Origin: JADHUC01 sp964617665
GTDB taxonomy: Bacteria > Planctomycetota > Planctomycetia > Pirellulales > Pirellulaceae
Direction of reading: 5' to 3'
Assembly: GCA_964617665.1 (NCBI GenBank)
Contig: CAZUAH010000410.1
Span: 1 to 12,514 of the forward strand
Length of the DNA stretch: 12,514 nt
This document shows positions 1-5,974 of the stretch, in pieces (the first letter of the stretch is position 1; each line of letters opens with the position of its first letter). The position numbers were made by a program, and so were the translations under genes. The notes below the pieces were generated by a model. It was given only the letters and a program-made list of their open reading frames with translations, did not search any database and was not told where the DNA came from.

Positions 1-70
1 CCGTCGAGCCAGCTCCCGTCGAGCCAGCTCCCGTCGAGCCAGCTCCCGTCGAGCCAGCTCCCGTCGAGCC
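1..70 (+). repeat. 15-bp perfect tandem repeat, 4.67 copies
   Basis: The unit CCGTCGAGCCAGCTC is repeated without a mismatch at 1-15, 16-30, 31-45 and 46-60, followed by a partial copy at 61-70. The unit is a multiple of three and lies in frame with the coding region that runs through it, encoding the pentapeptide Val-Glu-Pro-Ala-Pro. The array touches the window edge, so its real length is unknown. Perfect identity at DNA level suggests recent expansion by slippage rather than old protein-level selection. Confidence 0.95.
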
Positions 71-593
71 GATGGAGCCTGCTGCTCCCGCCGAACCCGA
101 GGTAAAGCCAGCGGAGAAACCCGCCACCGACCCAATTGAAGACCTGTTCGGTGATCTCCCGAAGAAACCCGCGGAAGAGCCTGCCGAGAAGGCCAAGACA
201 GAGCCCGCCAAGTCGGATCCAATCGAGGACCTGTTCGGTGATCTGCCGAAAGCCGAGCCGGCGAAGCCGGCCGCCGAGCCCAAGGCAGAGCCCGCAAAGG
301 ACGCTGTGGAAGACCTTTTCGGCACGCCACCAGCAAAGGCCGCCCCGGCGGATCCCTTCGGTGCGACGTCGCCCCGCGAACTGCCAATGCGTCAGTGGGT
401 TGACAACACGGGTAACTACAAAATCCAAGCCCGCTTGGCTGTGGTGATGGATGGCCAAGTTCAGCTACTGAAAGACACCGGCCGAACATCGACCGTTCCA
501 ATGCGTCGCTTGAGCGATGCGGATCAGCAGTACGTTCAGCGAATCGTATCGCAATTCGCCAATAGCGACGTAGTTCAACTTGCTGCCCGTTAG
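1..593 (+). CDS. SHD1-domain protein with Pro/Ala/Glu-rich repeats (3' part, 5' end outside window)
   Basis: The frame is open from position 3 with no stop, so the ATG at 72 is internal and the gene begins upstream of the window. Four VEPAP repeats come first, then a Pro/Ala/Lys/Glu-rich low-complexity region with three copies of an acidic 'EDLFG' motif. The C-terminal domain, about 384-590, has the pattern RxW-D-TGxYKIxA, VxLLKDTG, VPMRRLSDAD and QYV, which I recognise as SHD1 (Sla1 homology domain 1). This fold is common in Planctomycetota at the end of secreted or envelope-associated proteins. In yeast Sla1 the related domain binds NPFxD peptides; the bacterial ligand is unknown. The flexible repeats probably form a disordered linker between an unseen N-terminal part and the SHD1 domain. 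A terminator 130 bp downstream closes the transcript. The molecular function cannot be stated from this fragment. Confidence 0.85.
   Translation, partial: VEPAPVEPAPVEPAPVEPAPVEPMEPAAPAEPEVKPAEKPATDPIEDLFGDLPKKPAEEPAEKAKTEPAKSDPIEDLFGDLPKAEPAKPAAEPKAEPAKDAVEDLFGTPPAKAAPADPFGATSPRELPMRQWVDNTGNYKIQARLAVVMDGQVQLLKDTGRTSTVPMRRLSDADQQYVQRIVSQFANSDVVQLAAR
129..332 (+). repeat. Three diverged 'D-x-x-EDLFG-x-x-P' protein repeats
   Basis: Inside the SHD1 protein the segments encoded at 129-164 and 216-251 are identical at protein level (DPIEDLFGDLPK), and a third copy at 300-332 is diverged (DAVEDLFGTPP). They are separated by Lys/Ala/Glu/Pro-rich spacers of 17 and 16 residues. A DPFGA segment follows at about 351-365, just before SHD1. 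Unlike the upstream 15-bp array, these copies differ in their codons, so they are older and look maintained at protein level. They may be short linear interaction motifs in a disordered chain; no partner can be named. Confidence 0.8.
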
Positions 594-647
594 TCGGCAG
601 CTCCGCGAACTGCACGCCATTTGCGTGCCAAGACAAGCAATCGATTC

Positions 648-684
648 TCAGCATCCCGGCTCTCGACTAGTGTCGGGATGCTGA
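648..684 (+). other. Stem-loop without T-tract in the 3' region of the SHD1 gene
   Basis: Arms 648-660 and 672-684 pair over 13 positions with one G-T wobble, enclosing an 11-nt loop. No run of T follows, so it is not an intrinsic terminator by itself. It lies between the SHD1 stop codon and the strong terminator at 721-760. It could protect the mRNA 3' end or be a protein-binding palindrome; the sequence alone does not decide. Confidence 0.6.
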
Positions 685-720
685 ACAATGACAGTACGTA
701 GTGTTGCTGAGAAGCTCCCG

Positions 721-760
721 AAGGGGCGAAACGTGGCCAACCACGTTTCGCCCCTTTTTT
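721..760 (+). terminator. Intrinsic (Rho-independent) terminator
   Basis: A perfect 16-bp inverted repeat (721-736 with 741-756) encloses a CCAA tetraloop, has a GC-rich stem base and runs into six T residues (755-760). It sits 130 bp after the SHD1 stop and upstream of the promoter of the PIN-TRAM gene. It therefore ends the upstream transcript on the plus strand and insulates the next gene. The 5' arm begins with only two A residues, so termination in the reverse direction is much less likely. Confidence 0.93.
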
Positions 761-804
761 CGTGTCGCACAGACAGATGGCAGCTTTCCTGCGTGGGGTA
801 GCCC

Positions 805-828
805 TTGACGGGGGCAAAGTGCTATACT
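805..828 (+). promoter_or_regulatory. Candidate extended -10 promoter of the PIN-TRAM gene
   Basis: TGCTATACT at 820-828 matches an extended -10 element (TGn followed by TATACT, one mismatch to TATAAT). A TTGACG hexamer at 805-810 resembles a -35 box, but its spacer to the -10 is only 12 nt, too short for a normal sigma-70 contact. The promoter may therefore rely on the extended -10. A start near 835 would give a leader of about 87 nt before the ATG at 922. The position just after a terminator and before a gene supports the call. Confidence 0.5.
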
Positions 829-841
829 CTTTGTACGTCAT

Positions 842-871
842 AATATAAACATATCGGCGGGGATTTATATT
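842..871 (+). promoter_or_regulatory. AT-rich inverted repeat in the presumed 5' leader
   Basis: AATATAAA at 842-849 and TTTATATT at 864-871 are perfect reverse complements separated by 14 nt. They lie just downstream of the candidate -10 and upstream of the start codon of the PIN-TRAM gene. This could be an operator for a dimeric repressor or a weak leader hairpin. An AT-rich 8-bp match stands out in this GC-rich sequence but may be chance. Confidence 0.35.
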
Positions 872-909
872 GGGCGGCTGCTGTTGCGGACCGCCGCGGG
901 ACATTGGCC

Positions 910-913
910 GAGG
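910..913 (+). promoter_or_regulatory. Ribosome binding site that favours ATG 922 over TTG 904
   Basis: GAGG ends 8 nt before the ATG at 922, a normal Shine-Dalgarno distance. The alternative in-frame TTG at 904 has no comparable element and would add only six residues before the first membrane helix. Confidence 0.6.
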
Positions 914-921
914 CTGGCATC

Positions 922-1938
922 ATGGCTCTCATTATTCTGCGCTGCCTTTTTCTTATCGTAGCGATCGGTTCCGCAGTCTTGATCGTTCGCGACGACGACG
1001 TTGAGGTCAATTACAAGACAGGCGTTTTTGTCGGTGTTATCCTTCTTGCACTAGTCGCGATCGTCATCGATATCCTCGTACGGCGGAAGCGATTGGACAC
1101 GATCTCTGCGGCCTATTTCGGCGTGCTCGTTGGGATTCTCTTGACTTACGTAATTGGCATCGCGTTAACGCCATTGGTACCTGCAGACTTCCAACACTTG
1201 GGCAGTGTCCAACTCGTGCTGGGAATTCTGCTGTGTTACATCTGCGTAAGCCTGATCCTACAGACCAAGGACGATTTTCGCTTCGTCATTCCCTATATCG
1301 AATTTGCCAAGGAGGTCAAAGGGCTGAAACCGTATCTACTGGATACCAGCGTGGTCATCGACGGACGAGTTGCCGACGTGGTCGAAACGAACATCCTGGA
1401 CAACCAGTTGATCATGCCGCGGTTCATCCTCGCCGAGTTGCAGACCATTGCAGACAGTAGCGATAAGATGCGCCGTGCTCGCGGTCGTCGGGGATTGGAC
1501 ATTCTCAATCGGCTTCGGAACAACAAAGAAGTTGAGTTGAAGATCTACGATCGGGAATACCCCGACATGGCGGACCAGCCGGTCGACATGAAGTTGGTAC
1601 TGCTGGCCAAGCACCTGGAGGGCAAGATCGTCACGGGGGACTACAACCTGAACAAGATCGCTCGATTGCAAAACGTTCAAGTCATCAACCTGAATGACAT
1701 TGCCAATTCGCTTAAACCGGTGTTCCTTCCCGGCGAAAGAGTCGAGGTCAAAGTCGTCAAGGCGGGCGAAGAGCATGCACAAGGCGTAGGATATCTGGAT
1801 GATGGCACCATGATTGTCATTGAAAACGGCCGCGATCACATCGGCAAGATCGTTGTCATAGCGGTTACCAGCGTGCTGCAGACCAGCGCTGGACGGATGA
1901 TTTTCGGTCGTTTCGAGCAAGTCGCAAAACCCAGCTAG
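922..1938 (+). CDS. Membrane-anchored PIN-TRAM domain protein (YacL-like)
   Basis: The product has 338 residues from ATG 922. Four hydrophobic segments (about 2-22, 30-52, 64-86 and 96-114) form the membrane anchor. A PIN nuclease domain follows at about 138-250, with the acidic residues expected for metal binding: Asp141 and Asp147 in LLDTSVVIDGR, Glu172 in ILAELQ, Asp222 in PVDMK and Asp240 in VTGDYNLN. A TRAM domain, a small beta-barrel RNA-binding fold, covers about 270-332. Four helices plus PIN plus TRAM is the architecture of Bacillus subtilis YacL. PIN domains are usually Mg2+-dependent RNases and TRAM binds RNA, so a membrane-bound RNase or RNA-binding role is likely; the biological substrate of this family is not established. 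It has its own promoter region and lies 108 bp upstream of aspS on the same strand, so partial cotranscription is possible. Confidence 0.9.
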   Translation: MALIILRCLFLIVAIGSAVLIVRDDDVEVNYKTGVFVGVILLALVAIVIDILVRRKRLDTISAAYFGVLVGILLTYVIGIALTPLVPADFQHLGSVQLVLGILLCYICVSLILQTKDDFRFVIPYIEFAKEVKGLKPYLLDTSVVIDGRVADVVETNILDNQLIMPRFILAELQTIADSSDKMRRARGRRGLDILNRLRNNKEVELKIYDREYPDMADQPVDMKLVLLAKHLEGKIVTGDYNLNKIARLQNVQVINLNDIANSLKPVFLPGERVEVKVVKAGEEHAQGVGYLDDGTMIVIENGRDHIGKIVVIAVTSVLQTSAGRMIFGRFEQVAKPS

Positions 1939-2034
1939 TTCCCCATTGAGTGCCACCATCGAACCTTCGCGCAACGGCGTTCTCCTTCTAGAATAGTCGT
2001 CTCGCCGTCTCTCTTATGCAATTCTCCAGATATT

Positions 2035-2038
2035 AGGA
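2035..2038 (+). promoter_or_regulatory. Ribosome binding site deciding the TTG start of aspS
   Basis: AGGA at 2035-2038 is 8 nt before TTG 2047 and 11 nt before the adjacent in-frame TTG 2050. No ATG is available near the expected N-terminus, because the conserved AspRS start 'RTHxCGxLR' begins immediately after these codons. The 2047 TTG is preferred on spacing. Confidence 0.55.
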
Positions 2039-2046
2039 TACCTGCT

Positions 2047-3855
2047 TTGTTGAGAACTCATACGTGCGGTCAGTTACGAGCCGAAAACATCGGCCAGGAA
2101 ATTACCCTCTGCGGTTGGGTGGACACCACTCGTGACCATGGTGGTGCCGTTTTCGTCGATCTGCGCGATCGGTATGGCAAAACCCAGGTCGTGGCCAGCC
2201 CAGAAAGCGGACAGGAGGTGGTGGCCCAGGCAGGTCGGCTGCGATCCGAAGACGTGATCCGCGCGAAGGGCAAGGTGGCTCGCCGCCCCGAGGGTACGAC
2301 CAACCCTAAGCTGGACACAGGAGAGATCGAGGTTCGTATTGCCGAGCTGGAATTGCTGAACAAGAGCGAGACGCCGCCCTTTACGCCCGGCCAGCAGGAA
2401 CTGCCAGGCGAAGACTTGCGACTGAAGCACCGTTATCTTGATTTGCGCCGGCCGCAGATGAAAGAAACGCTGCTACTGCGCAGCCGCATCATCAAGACGA
2501 TGCGAGATTACTTCGCGGAAAACGACTTCATTGACGTTGAAACACCTATCCTCGGTCGCAGCACGCCGGAAGGTGCCCGGGACTACCTGGTGCCCAGCCG
2601 CGTCTCCAACGGCGCGTTCTACGCACTGCCGCAATCACCGCAGCTGTACAAACAGATCTTGATGGTTGCCGGCTATGACCGATACGTGCAAGTCGCCCGG
2701 TGCTTTCGTGACGAGGACCTGCGAGCTGACCGGCAGCCTGAGTTCACACAGTTGGACTTGGAGATGTCCTTTGTCGATGCCGAGGACGTTATCGGCATGA
2801 TCGACGGGCTCGTGGTGCGCTTGGCCAAAAAAATCCTCGATCTCGACGTGCCCACTCCGCTTCCACGCATGACCTACGACGAAGCGATGGAGCGATACGG
2901 ACACGACGCGCCCGACCTGCGTTTCGGTATGGAGTTGACCGACTGTACGGATCTAGCGGCACAGGCCGAATTCCGCGTGTTTCGCAAACCGGCCGAATCG
3001 GGTGGACGAGTGCGCGGCATAAACGCGAAAGGGGCGGCACCGGATTTTTCACGCAAACGAATTGACGAGTTGACCGACTACGTGATACAGGATTTCGGCG
3101 CCAAAGGAATGGCTTGGTTCCGCGTAGAAGAAGATGGTCGACTCTGGTCGCCCATTTCGAAGAACTTCAGCGATGATCTCTTGGGCCAGTTCGCCGCACG
3201 GATGGACGCGGAACCGGGCGACCTGTTGATGTTCATCGCAGACACATGGGAGGTGAGTTGCAAGGCATTGGCGGGTCTCCGAAAGCGCCTAGGCGCCGAG
3301 CTGAAACTGTACGATCCCCGCGACATGAACTTCTCGTGGGTCGTCGAGTTTCCCATGTTCGAATGGGGCGACGAGGAAGACCGCTGGATCGCTATGCACC
3401 ACCCGTTCACCGCCCCCAGAAATCAGGATATGGAGCTACTGCAAGAATCGCCAGGCAAATGTCGCGCCCAGGCTTACGATCTTGTTATCAACGGATCAGA
3501 GGCTGGTGGTGGTACTGTGCGTATCCATGATAGCACGCTGCAACAGAAGGTATTCGATCTTCTGGGAATCGACTCCGACACGGCCAGGGAAAGGTTTGGT
3601 TTCTTGTTGGATGCGTTGCAGTACGGTGCGCCCCCACATGCTGGAATCGCTCTAGGCATTGATCGCGTTGTCATGTTGTTCGGTGGCCTGGACAGCATCC
3701 GAGATTGTATCGCGTTTCCCAAGACACAACGTGCTACCGATATGATGACGGACGCCCCGGGTCAAGTCGACCGAAAACAACTGGACGAGTTGGGGATTCG
3801 CCTTCTGCCAACAGGCACTCAGTCCAACTCCTCGTCTTCGTCATCATCGTCGTAG
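2047..3855 (+). CDS. aspS: Aspartyl-tRNA synthetase, bacterial type, predicted nondiscriminating
   Basis: The enzyme charges tRNA-Asp with aspartate using ATP and is cytoplasmic. It has 602 residues against about 590 in E. coli. The N-terminal OB-fold anticodon-binding domain covers about 1-110. Class II motif 1 lies near 160-185 (VETPILGRSTPEGARDYLVPSR region), motif 2 near 215-240 (CFRDEDLRADRQPEFTQLDLE region), a bacterial GAD insertion domain at about 290-420, and motif 3 near 529-545 (GIDRVVMLFGG). His31 and Gly83 match the residues linked to relaxed tRNA-Asp/tRNA-Asn specificity in Pseudomonas aeruginosa AspRS; E. coli has Leu and Lys there. The start is TTG. The protein ends in Asn plus eight Ser encoded by low-complexity TCN codons, which overlap the 3' end of scpB on the other strand by 37 bp. 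The tail is not part of the family fold. Confidence 0.97.
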   Translation: MLRTHTCGQLRAENIGQEITLCGWVDTTRDHGGAVFVDLRDRYGKTQVVASPESGQEVVAQAGRLRSEDVIRAKGKVARRPEGTTNPKLDTGEIEVRIAELELLNKSETPPFTPGQQELPGEDLRLKHRYLDLRRPQMKETLLLRSRIIKTMRDYFAENDFIDVETPILGRSTPEGARDYLVPSRVSNGAFYALPQSPQLYKQILMVAGYDRYVQVARCFRDEDLRADRQPEFTQLDLEMSFVDAEDVIGMIDGLVVRLAKKILDLDVPTPLPRMTYDEAMERYGHDAPDLRFGMELTDCTDLAAQAEFRVFRKPAESGGRVRGINAKGAAPDFSRKRIDELTDYVIQDFGAKGMAWFRVEEDGRLWSPISKNFSDDLLGQFAARMDAEPGDLLMFIADTWEVSCKALAGLRKRLGAELKLYDPRDMNFSWVVEFPMFEWGDEEDRWIAMHHPFTAPRNQDMELLQESPGKCRAQAYDLVINGSEAGGGTVRIHDSTLQQKVFDLLGIDSDTARERFGFLLDALQYGAPPHAGIALGIDRVVMLFGGLDSIRDCIAFPKTQRATDMMTDAPGQVDRKQLDELGIRLLPTGTQSNSSSSSSSS

Positions 3856-4871
3856 CCCCAGTCGTCGTCGTCTTCCCAGTCGGCATCGTCGTCTTCCACT
3901 TCTTCCCATTCGGTCTGGAAGTCCCCTTCTTCCTCGTCATCGTACTCGTCTTCGTCCTCGTCGTCATAGATTTCCCCGAAGTCGTCGTCATCGCCGAAGG
4001 TACTGGCCAGTTGAGGCGCTACGAGTTGGTCCAAGAGGGCACGATCCTGTTGTTCGTCCACTGCCACATCGGACCGTGTGGAGACTGGCATTTTCGATTC
4101 CTCCCCGTCTTCTAGCGTGGTTTCAGTATTGCCGTTGTCTGATGAGTCTTGCAGACCCATTTGATGATCGATCGGCAACTCCCTCTGCTGCTCGCCATCC
4201 TCTCTGATGGCCGCCACGCGAGGCAAGCCATCTAGATTCTCCAATCCAAAAGTACGTAGGAATTGCTTGGTAGTAGTGTAGAGGTATGGCCTCCCCAACT
4301 CGTCACTTCTTCCTCCGATGCGCACCAGATTTCGCTCCATCAGCTGCCGAAGGACTTCGCCACAGCCTACGCCTCGTATGGCTTCAACGTCAGCCCGCAG
4401 CACGGGTTGACGATACGCAACCACGGCAAGGGTCTCCATCGCCGGAGCGGATAGCCGTGTCTCGCGAGGGATGTGTTCCAGGCGGCGAATCCAACTGGCG
4501 AACCGGGACCGCGTCAGCATTTGATAACCGCCCGCGACACGCTCCACTCGAAAAGCTCGGCCGGATTTGTCGTACAGTTCGTTCAACCTACGTATCAATG
4601 TACGCGATTCTGTCCCGTCGGCAAGATTGGCATATTGACTGAGCTTACGGCTAGTCAACGGCTCGCGAGCCAGGAACAGCACGGACTCCAGCCGCTGCAT
4701 TCGGTGATCGCGAACATTGGGGCCGGTCGCCTCCTGCCCCGGATCAGTGCTGCGAGCGACCGCATGCAACAACACGCTGCGCATACCCTTCGGTGCATCG
4801 CAGAGACAGTTAGAATACCGATACGCGACGCTCTTCAACTGCCGGGCTGTTGAACGCGGACGAAAACGCAT
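3819..4871 (-). CDS. scpB: Segregation and condensation protein ScpB with acidic C-terminal tail
   Basis: ScpB is the winged-helix kleisin partner in the SMC-ScpA-ScpB condensin that compacts and separates chromosomes. The first winged-helix domain lies at about 58-135 (MQRLESVLFLAREPLT onward). The second at about 140-217 contains the family hallmark SAPAMETLAVVAYRQP, then RADVEAIRGV and an LGRPYLYTTT-FLRTFGLENL-LP ending. The protein has 350 residues, while ScpB is usually near 190. The excess is a 57-residue N-terminal stretch and a long C-terminal extension in which 40 of the last 57 residues are Asp or Glu and none is Lys or Arg. The start is uncertain: ATG 4871 (given), ATG 4784 and ATG 4700 are in frame, none has a good Shine-Dalgarno, and the last begins exactly at the domain. 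No scpA is adjacent. The gene is convergent with aspS and overlaps it by 37 bp. Confidence 0.92.
   Translation of the reverse strand: MRFRPRSTARQLKSVAYRYSNCLCDAPKGMRSVLLHAVARSTDPGQEATGPNVRDHRMQRLESVLFLAREPLTSRKLSQYANLADGTESRTLIRRLNELYDKSGRAFRVERVAGGYQMLTRSRFASWIRRLEHIPRETRLSAPAMETLAVVAYRQPVLRADVEAIRGVGCGEVLRQLMERNLVRIGGRSDELGRPYLYTTTKQFLRTFGLENLDGLPRVAAIREDGEQQRELPIDHQMGLQDSSDNGNTETTLEDGEESKMPVSTRSDVAVDEQQDRALLDQLVAPQLASTFGDDDDFGEIYDDEDEDEYDDEEEGDFQTEWEEVEDDDADWEDDDDWGYDDDDEDEELD
3822..3992. repeat. Low-complexity (TCN)n tract read on both strands
   Basis: The plus strand is dominated by TCG, TCT, TCC and TCA triplets. On the plus strand the first part encodes the poly-Ser end of AspRS (to 3855). 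On the minus strand the whole tract encodes the Asp/Glu-rich tail of ScpB (residues 294-350). It is an imperfect triplet repeat prone to slippage in units of three, which would change tail length without breaking either frame. Confidence 0.85.
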
Positions 4872-4910
4872 GGAAGAGGCTGCCGGCTAGAATTACTCGA
4901 AAACTGCAAT

Positions 4911-4936
4911 TTGCGTGGACTTTTTCCACGACGCAA
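4911..4936. promoter_or_regulatory. Bulged inverted repeat between divergent scpB and 5083 gene
   Basis: TTGCGTGGA (4911-4919) pairs with TCCA (4925-4928) and CGCAA (4932-4936), leaving a 5-nt loop and a 3-nt bulge. It lies in the 211-bp region between the scpB start and the divergent gene starting at 5083, where promoters for both are expected. No convincing -35/-10 pair was found on either strand in this region. The palindrome may be an operator or chance. Confidence 0.3.
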
Positions 4937-5082
4937 TAGGATACGGCATCGTCATCCCGCCGAATAACCCCGATCTTATCACCATGGACAGATCCAGCAA
5001 AGACGTGGATCGGCCGGTTGCCACTTCCGAGTCCGCCAGCAAAAATAGTACTGGACACTAATCCGACCAACGGAATCCTGCC

Positions 5083-5853
5083 ATGAGCCAAGGCGCAAAC
5101 AATTCGGGGCGAAGCAAACGGGCCCGCTGGCTCTACGGGATCCTCTTTGGCGTCCTGGGGACATTTGGTCTGTTGATTGTCATCTTCTTCGCCACATGTC
5201 TCTTCGGTTTCATCAGCGGCGAGGAGTTCTCGCCAGACGCCTTTTCACGCCGATCGTTCTACTACTACCAAATCCCGTTGATCCAACTCCAGGTTTGGCC
5301 AATCGATCGAAAGGACACGACGAGCGATTTGGAGAATTATCTGCGCACAAAGAAATACGTGCCGGTGAAGAAGACCGGCGAACTGCAGTGGGACCTGGTC
5401 TTCACGGCGCGAGCCCAAATGGTCATCGCCCAAGGTGACGCGGCAATCCTCTGTTCCTACTTGGACATCAAGAACCAGGGCGGAGACTTCTATTGGAAGA
5501 AATGGACGGAGGACAACCCGAAAGCGGCCAAGATTCTGTGGCCGGAGATCGCTCGTGTAGCAAGCCAGCAACTCTATATGTTCACACCGGACATGCTCGA
5601 ATTGGCTAGGGGTGCCAGCGACGTCAATGCGTTTGATCGCGAGCTTGACCGCATGCTTGCACAGAAATTCAGCGATTTGGCACGCATCCAGCAGCAGTTG
5701 GAGCTTCACGAGACGGCCGTCGAACTGCTGGACGAAGCGCTCACGTACGCTCCAGACGACGCAGAACTCGTCAAACGCCGCGCCGAGTCTCAGCGAGCCG
5801 CGGGCGGCGCATCGAAGGATCCGGAGACGGCCGGGACACAGTCTGACGAATGA
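5083..5853 (+). CDS. Single-span membrane protein with TPR-like C-terminus, unknown function
   Basis: I do not recognise a characterised family. The 256-residue product has a short basic N-terminus (GRSKRARW), one long hydrophobic helix at about 17-44, and then a soluble region with aromatic and charged segments (YYYQIPLIQLQVWPIDRK). The basic residues before the helix suggest an N-in topology, with the soluble part on the outer side of the membrane. Residues about 200-233 fit one TPR motif (ELHETAVELLDEALTYAPDDAELV), and the last 20 residues are polar and probably disordered. The ATG at 5083 is preceded by a weak GGA at 5072-5074. It is divergent from scpB and convergent with the nuo-linked gene. 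The sequence looks like a conserved planctomycete-type hypothetical protein, possibly a scaffold, but no partner is indicated by its neighbours. Confidence 0.75.
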   Translation: MSQGANNSGRSKRARWLYGILFGVLGTFGLLIVIFFATCLFGFISGEEFSPDAFSRRSFYYYQIPLIQLQVWPIDRKDTTSDLENYLRTKKYVPVKKTGELQWDLVFTARAQMVIAQGDAAILCSYLDIKNQGGDFYWKKWTEDNPKAAKILWPEIARVASQQLYMFTPDMLELARGASDVNAFDRELDRMLAQKFSDLARIQQQLELHETAVELLDEALTYAPDDAELVKRRAESQRAAGGASKDPETAGTQSDE

Positions 5854-5939
5854 CGGGAGAACAGGTACAGTACAAGCTCACCAGTTGACGCGAAACAAGC
5901 TGCGGGCGATTCTACCGGGTCGGAGAATATGCCTTGGGC

Positions 5940-5968
5940 CGGCGTCCCTGCTAGGCCACACGACGCCG
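5940..5968. terminator. Possible weak stem-loop between convergent genes
   Basis: CGGCGTC (5940-5946) and GACGCCG (5962-5968) are perfect 7-bp inverted repeats around a 15-nt loop. They lie in the 121-bp gap between the stop of the 5083 gene and the stop of the nuo-linked gene. No T-tract follows on either strand, so if it ends transcription it is not a classical intrinsic terminator. It may be chance. Confidence 0.25.
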
Positions 5969-5974
5969 ACTGCG

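Noticed and set aside
1..70. Short direct repeats as a CRISPR array
   Set aside because: The units are contiguous with no spacers and are in frame inside a coding region.
72..74. ATG 72 as the start of the SHD1 protein
   Set aside because: The same frame is open to the window edge and encodes the VEPAP repeats just upstream; no ribosome site precedes 72, so it is an internal Met.
805..810. TTGACG as a canonical -35 box
   Set aside because: The spacer to TATACT is only 12 nt; it is kept only as part of the promoter region and the extended -10 is preferred.
904..921. TTG 904 as the start of the PIN-TRAM gene
   Set aside because: It lacks a Shine-Dalgarno and adds only six residues; ATG 922 has GAGG 8 nt upstream and leads straight into the first membrane helix.
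1336..1974. 212-residue minus-strand frame opposite the PIN-TRAM gene
   Set aside because: It is fully antisense to a well-supported gene with clear domains, and its protein has no recognisable motif; an open-frame shadow.
1989..1994. TAGAAT as a -10 box for aspS
   Set aside because: No acceptable -35 at the right distance; too weak to list as a promoter, though aspS may have its own start in the 108-bp gap.
3705..4115. 136-residue plus-strand frame with a very hydrophobic Val/Phe-rich middle
   Set aside because: It lies over the 3' ends of aspS and scpB, and its hydrophobic run is the third-frame reading of the TCN repeat. No start context and no family likeness.
4810..5091. 93-residue minus-strand frame bridging the scpB start and the 5083 gene
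   Set aside because: It overlaps both real genes, has no recognisable motif and occupies the divergent promoter region.
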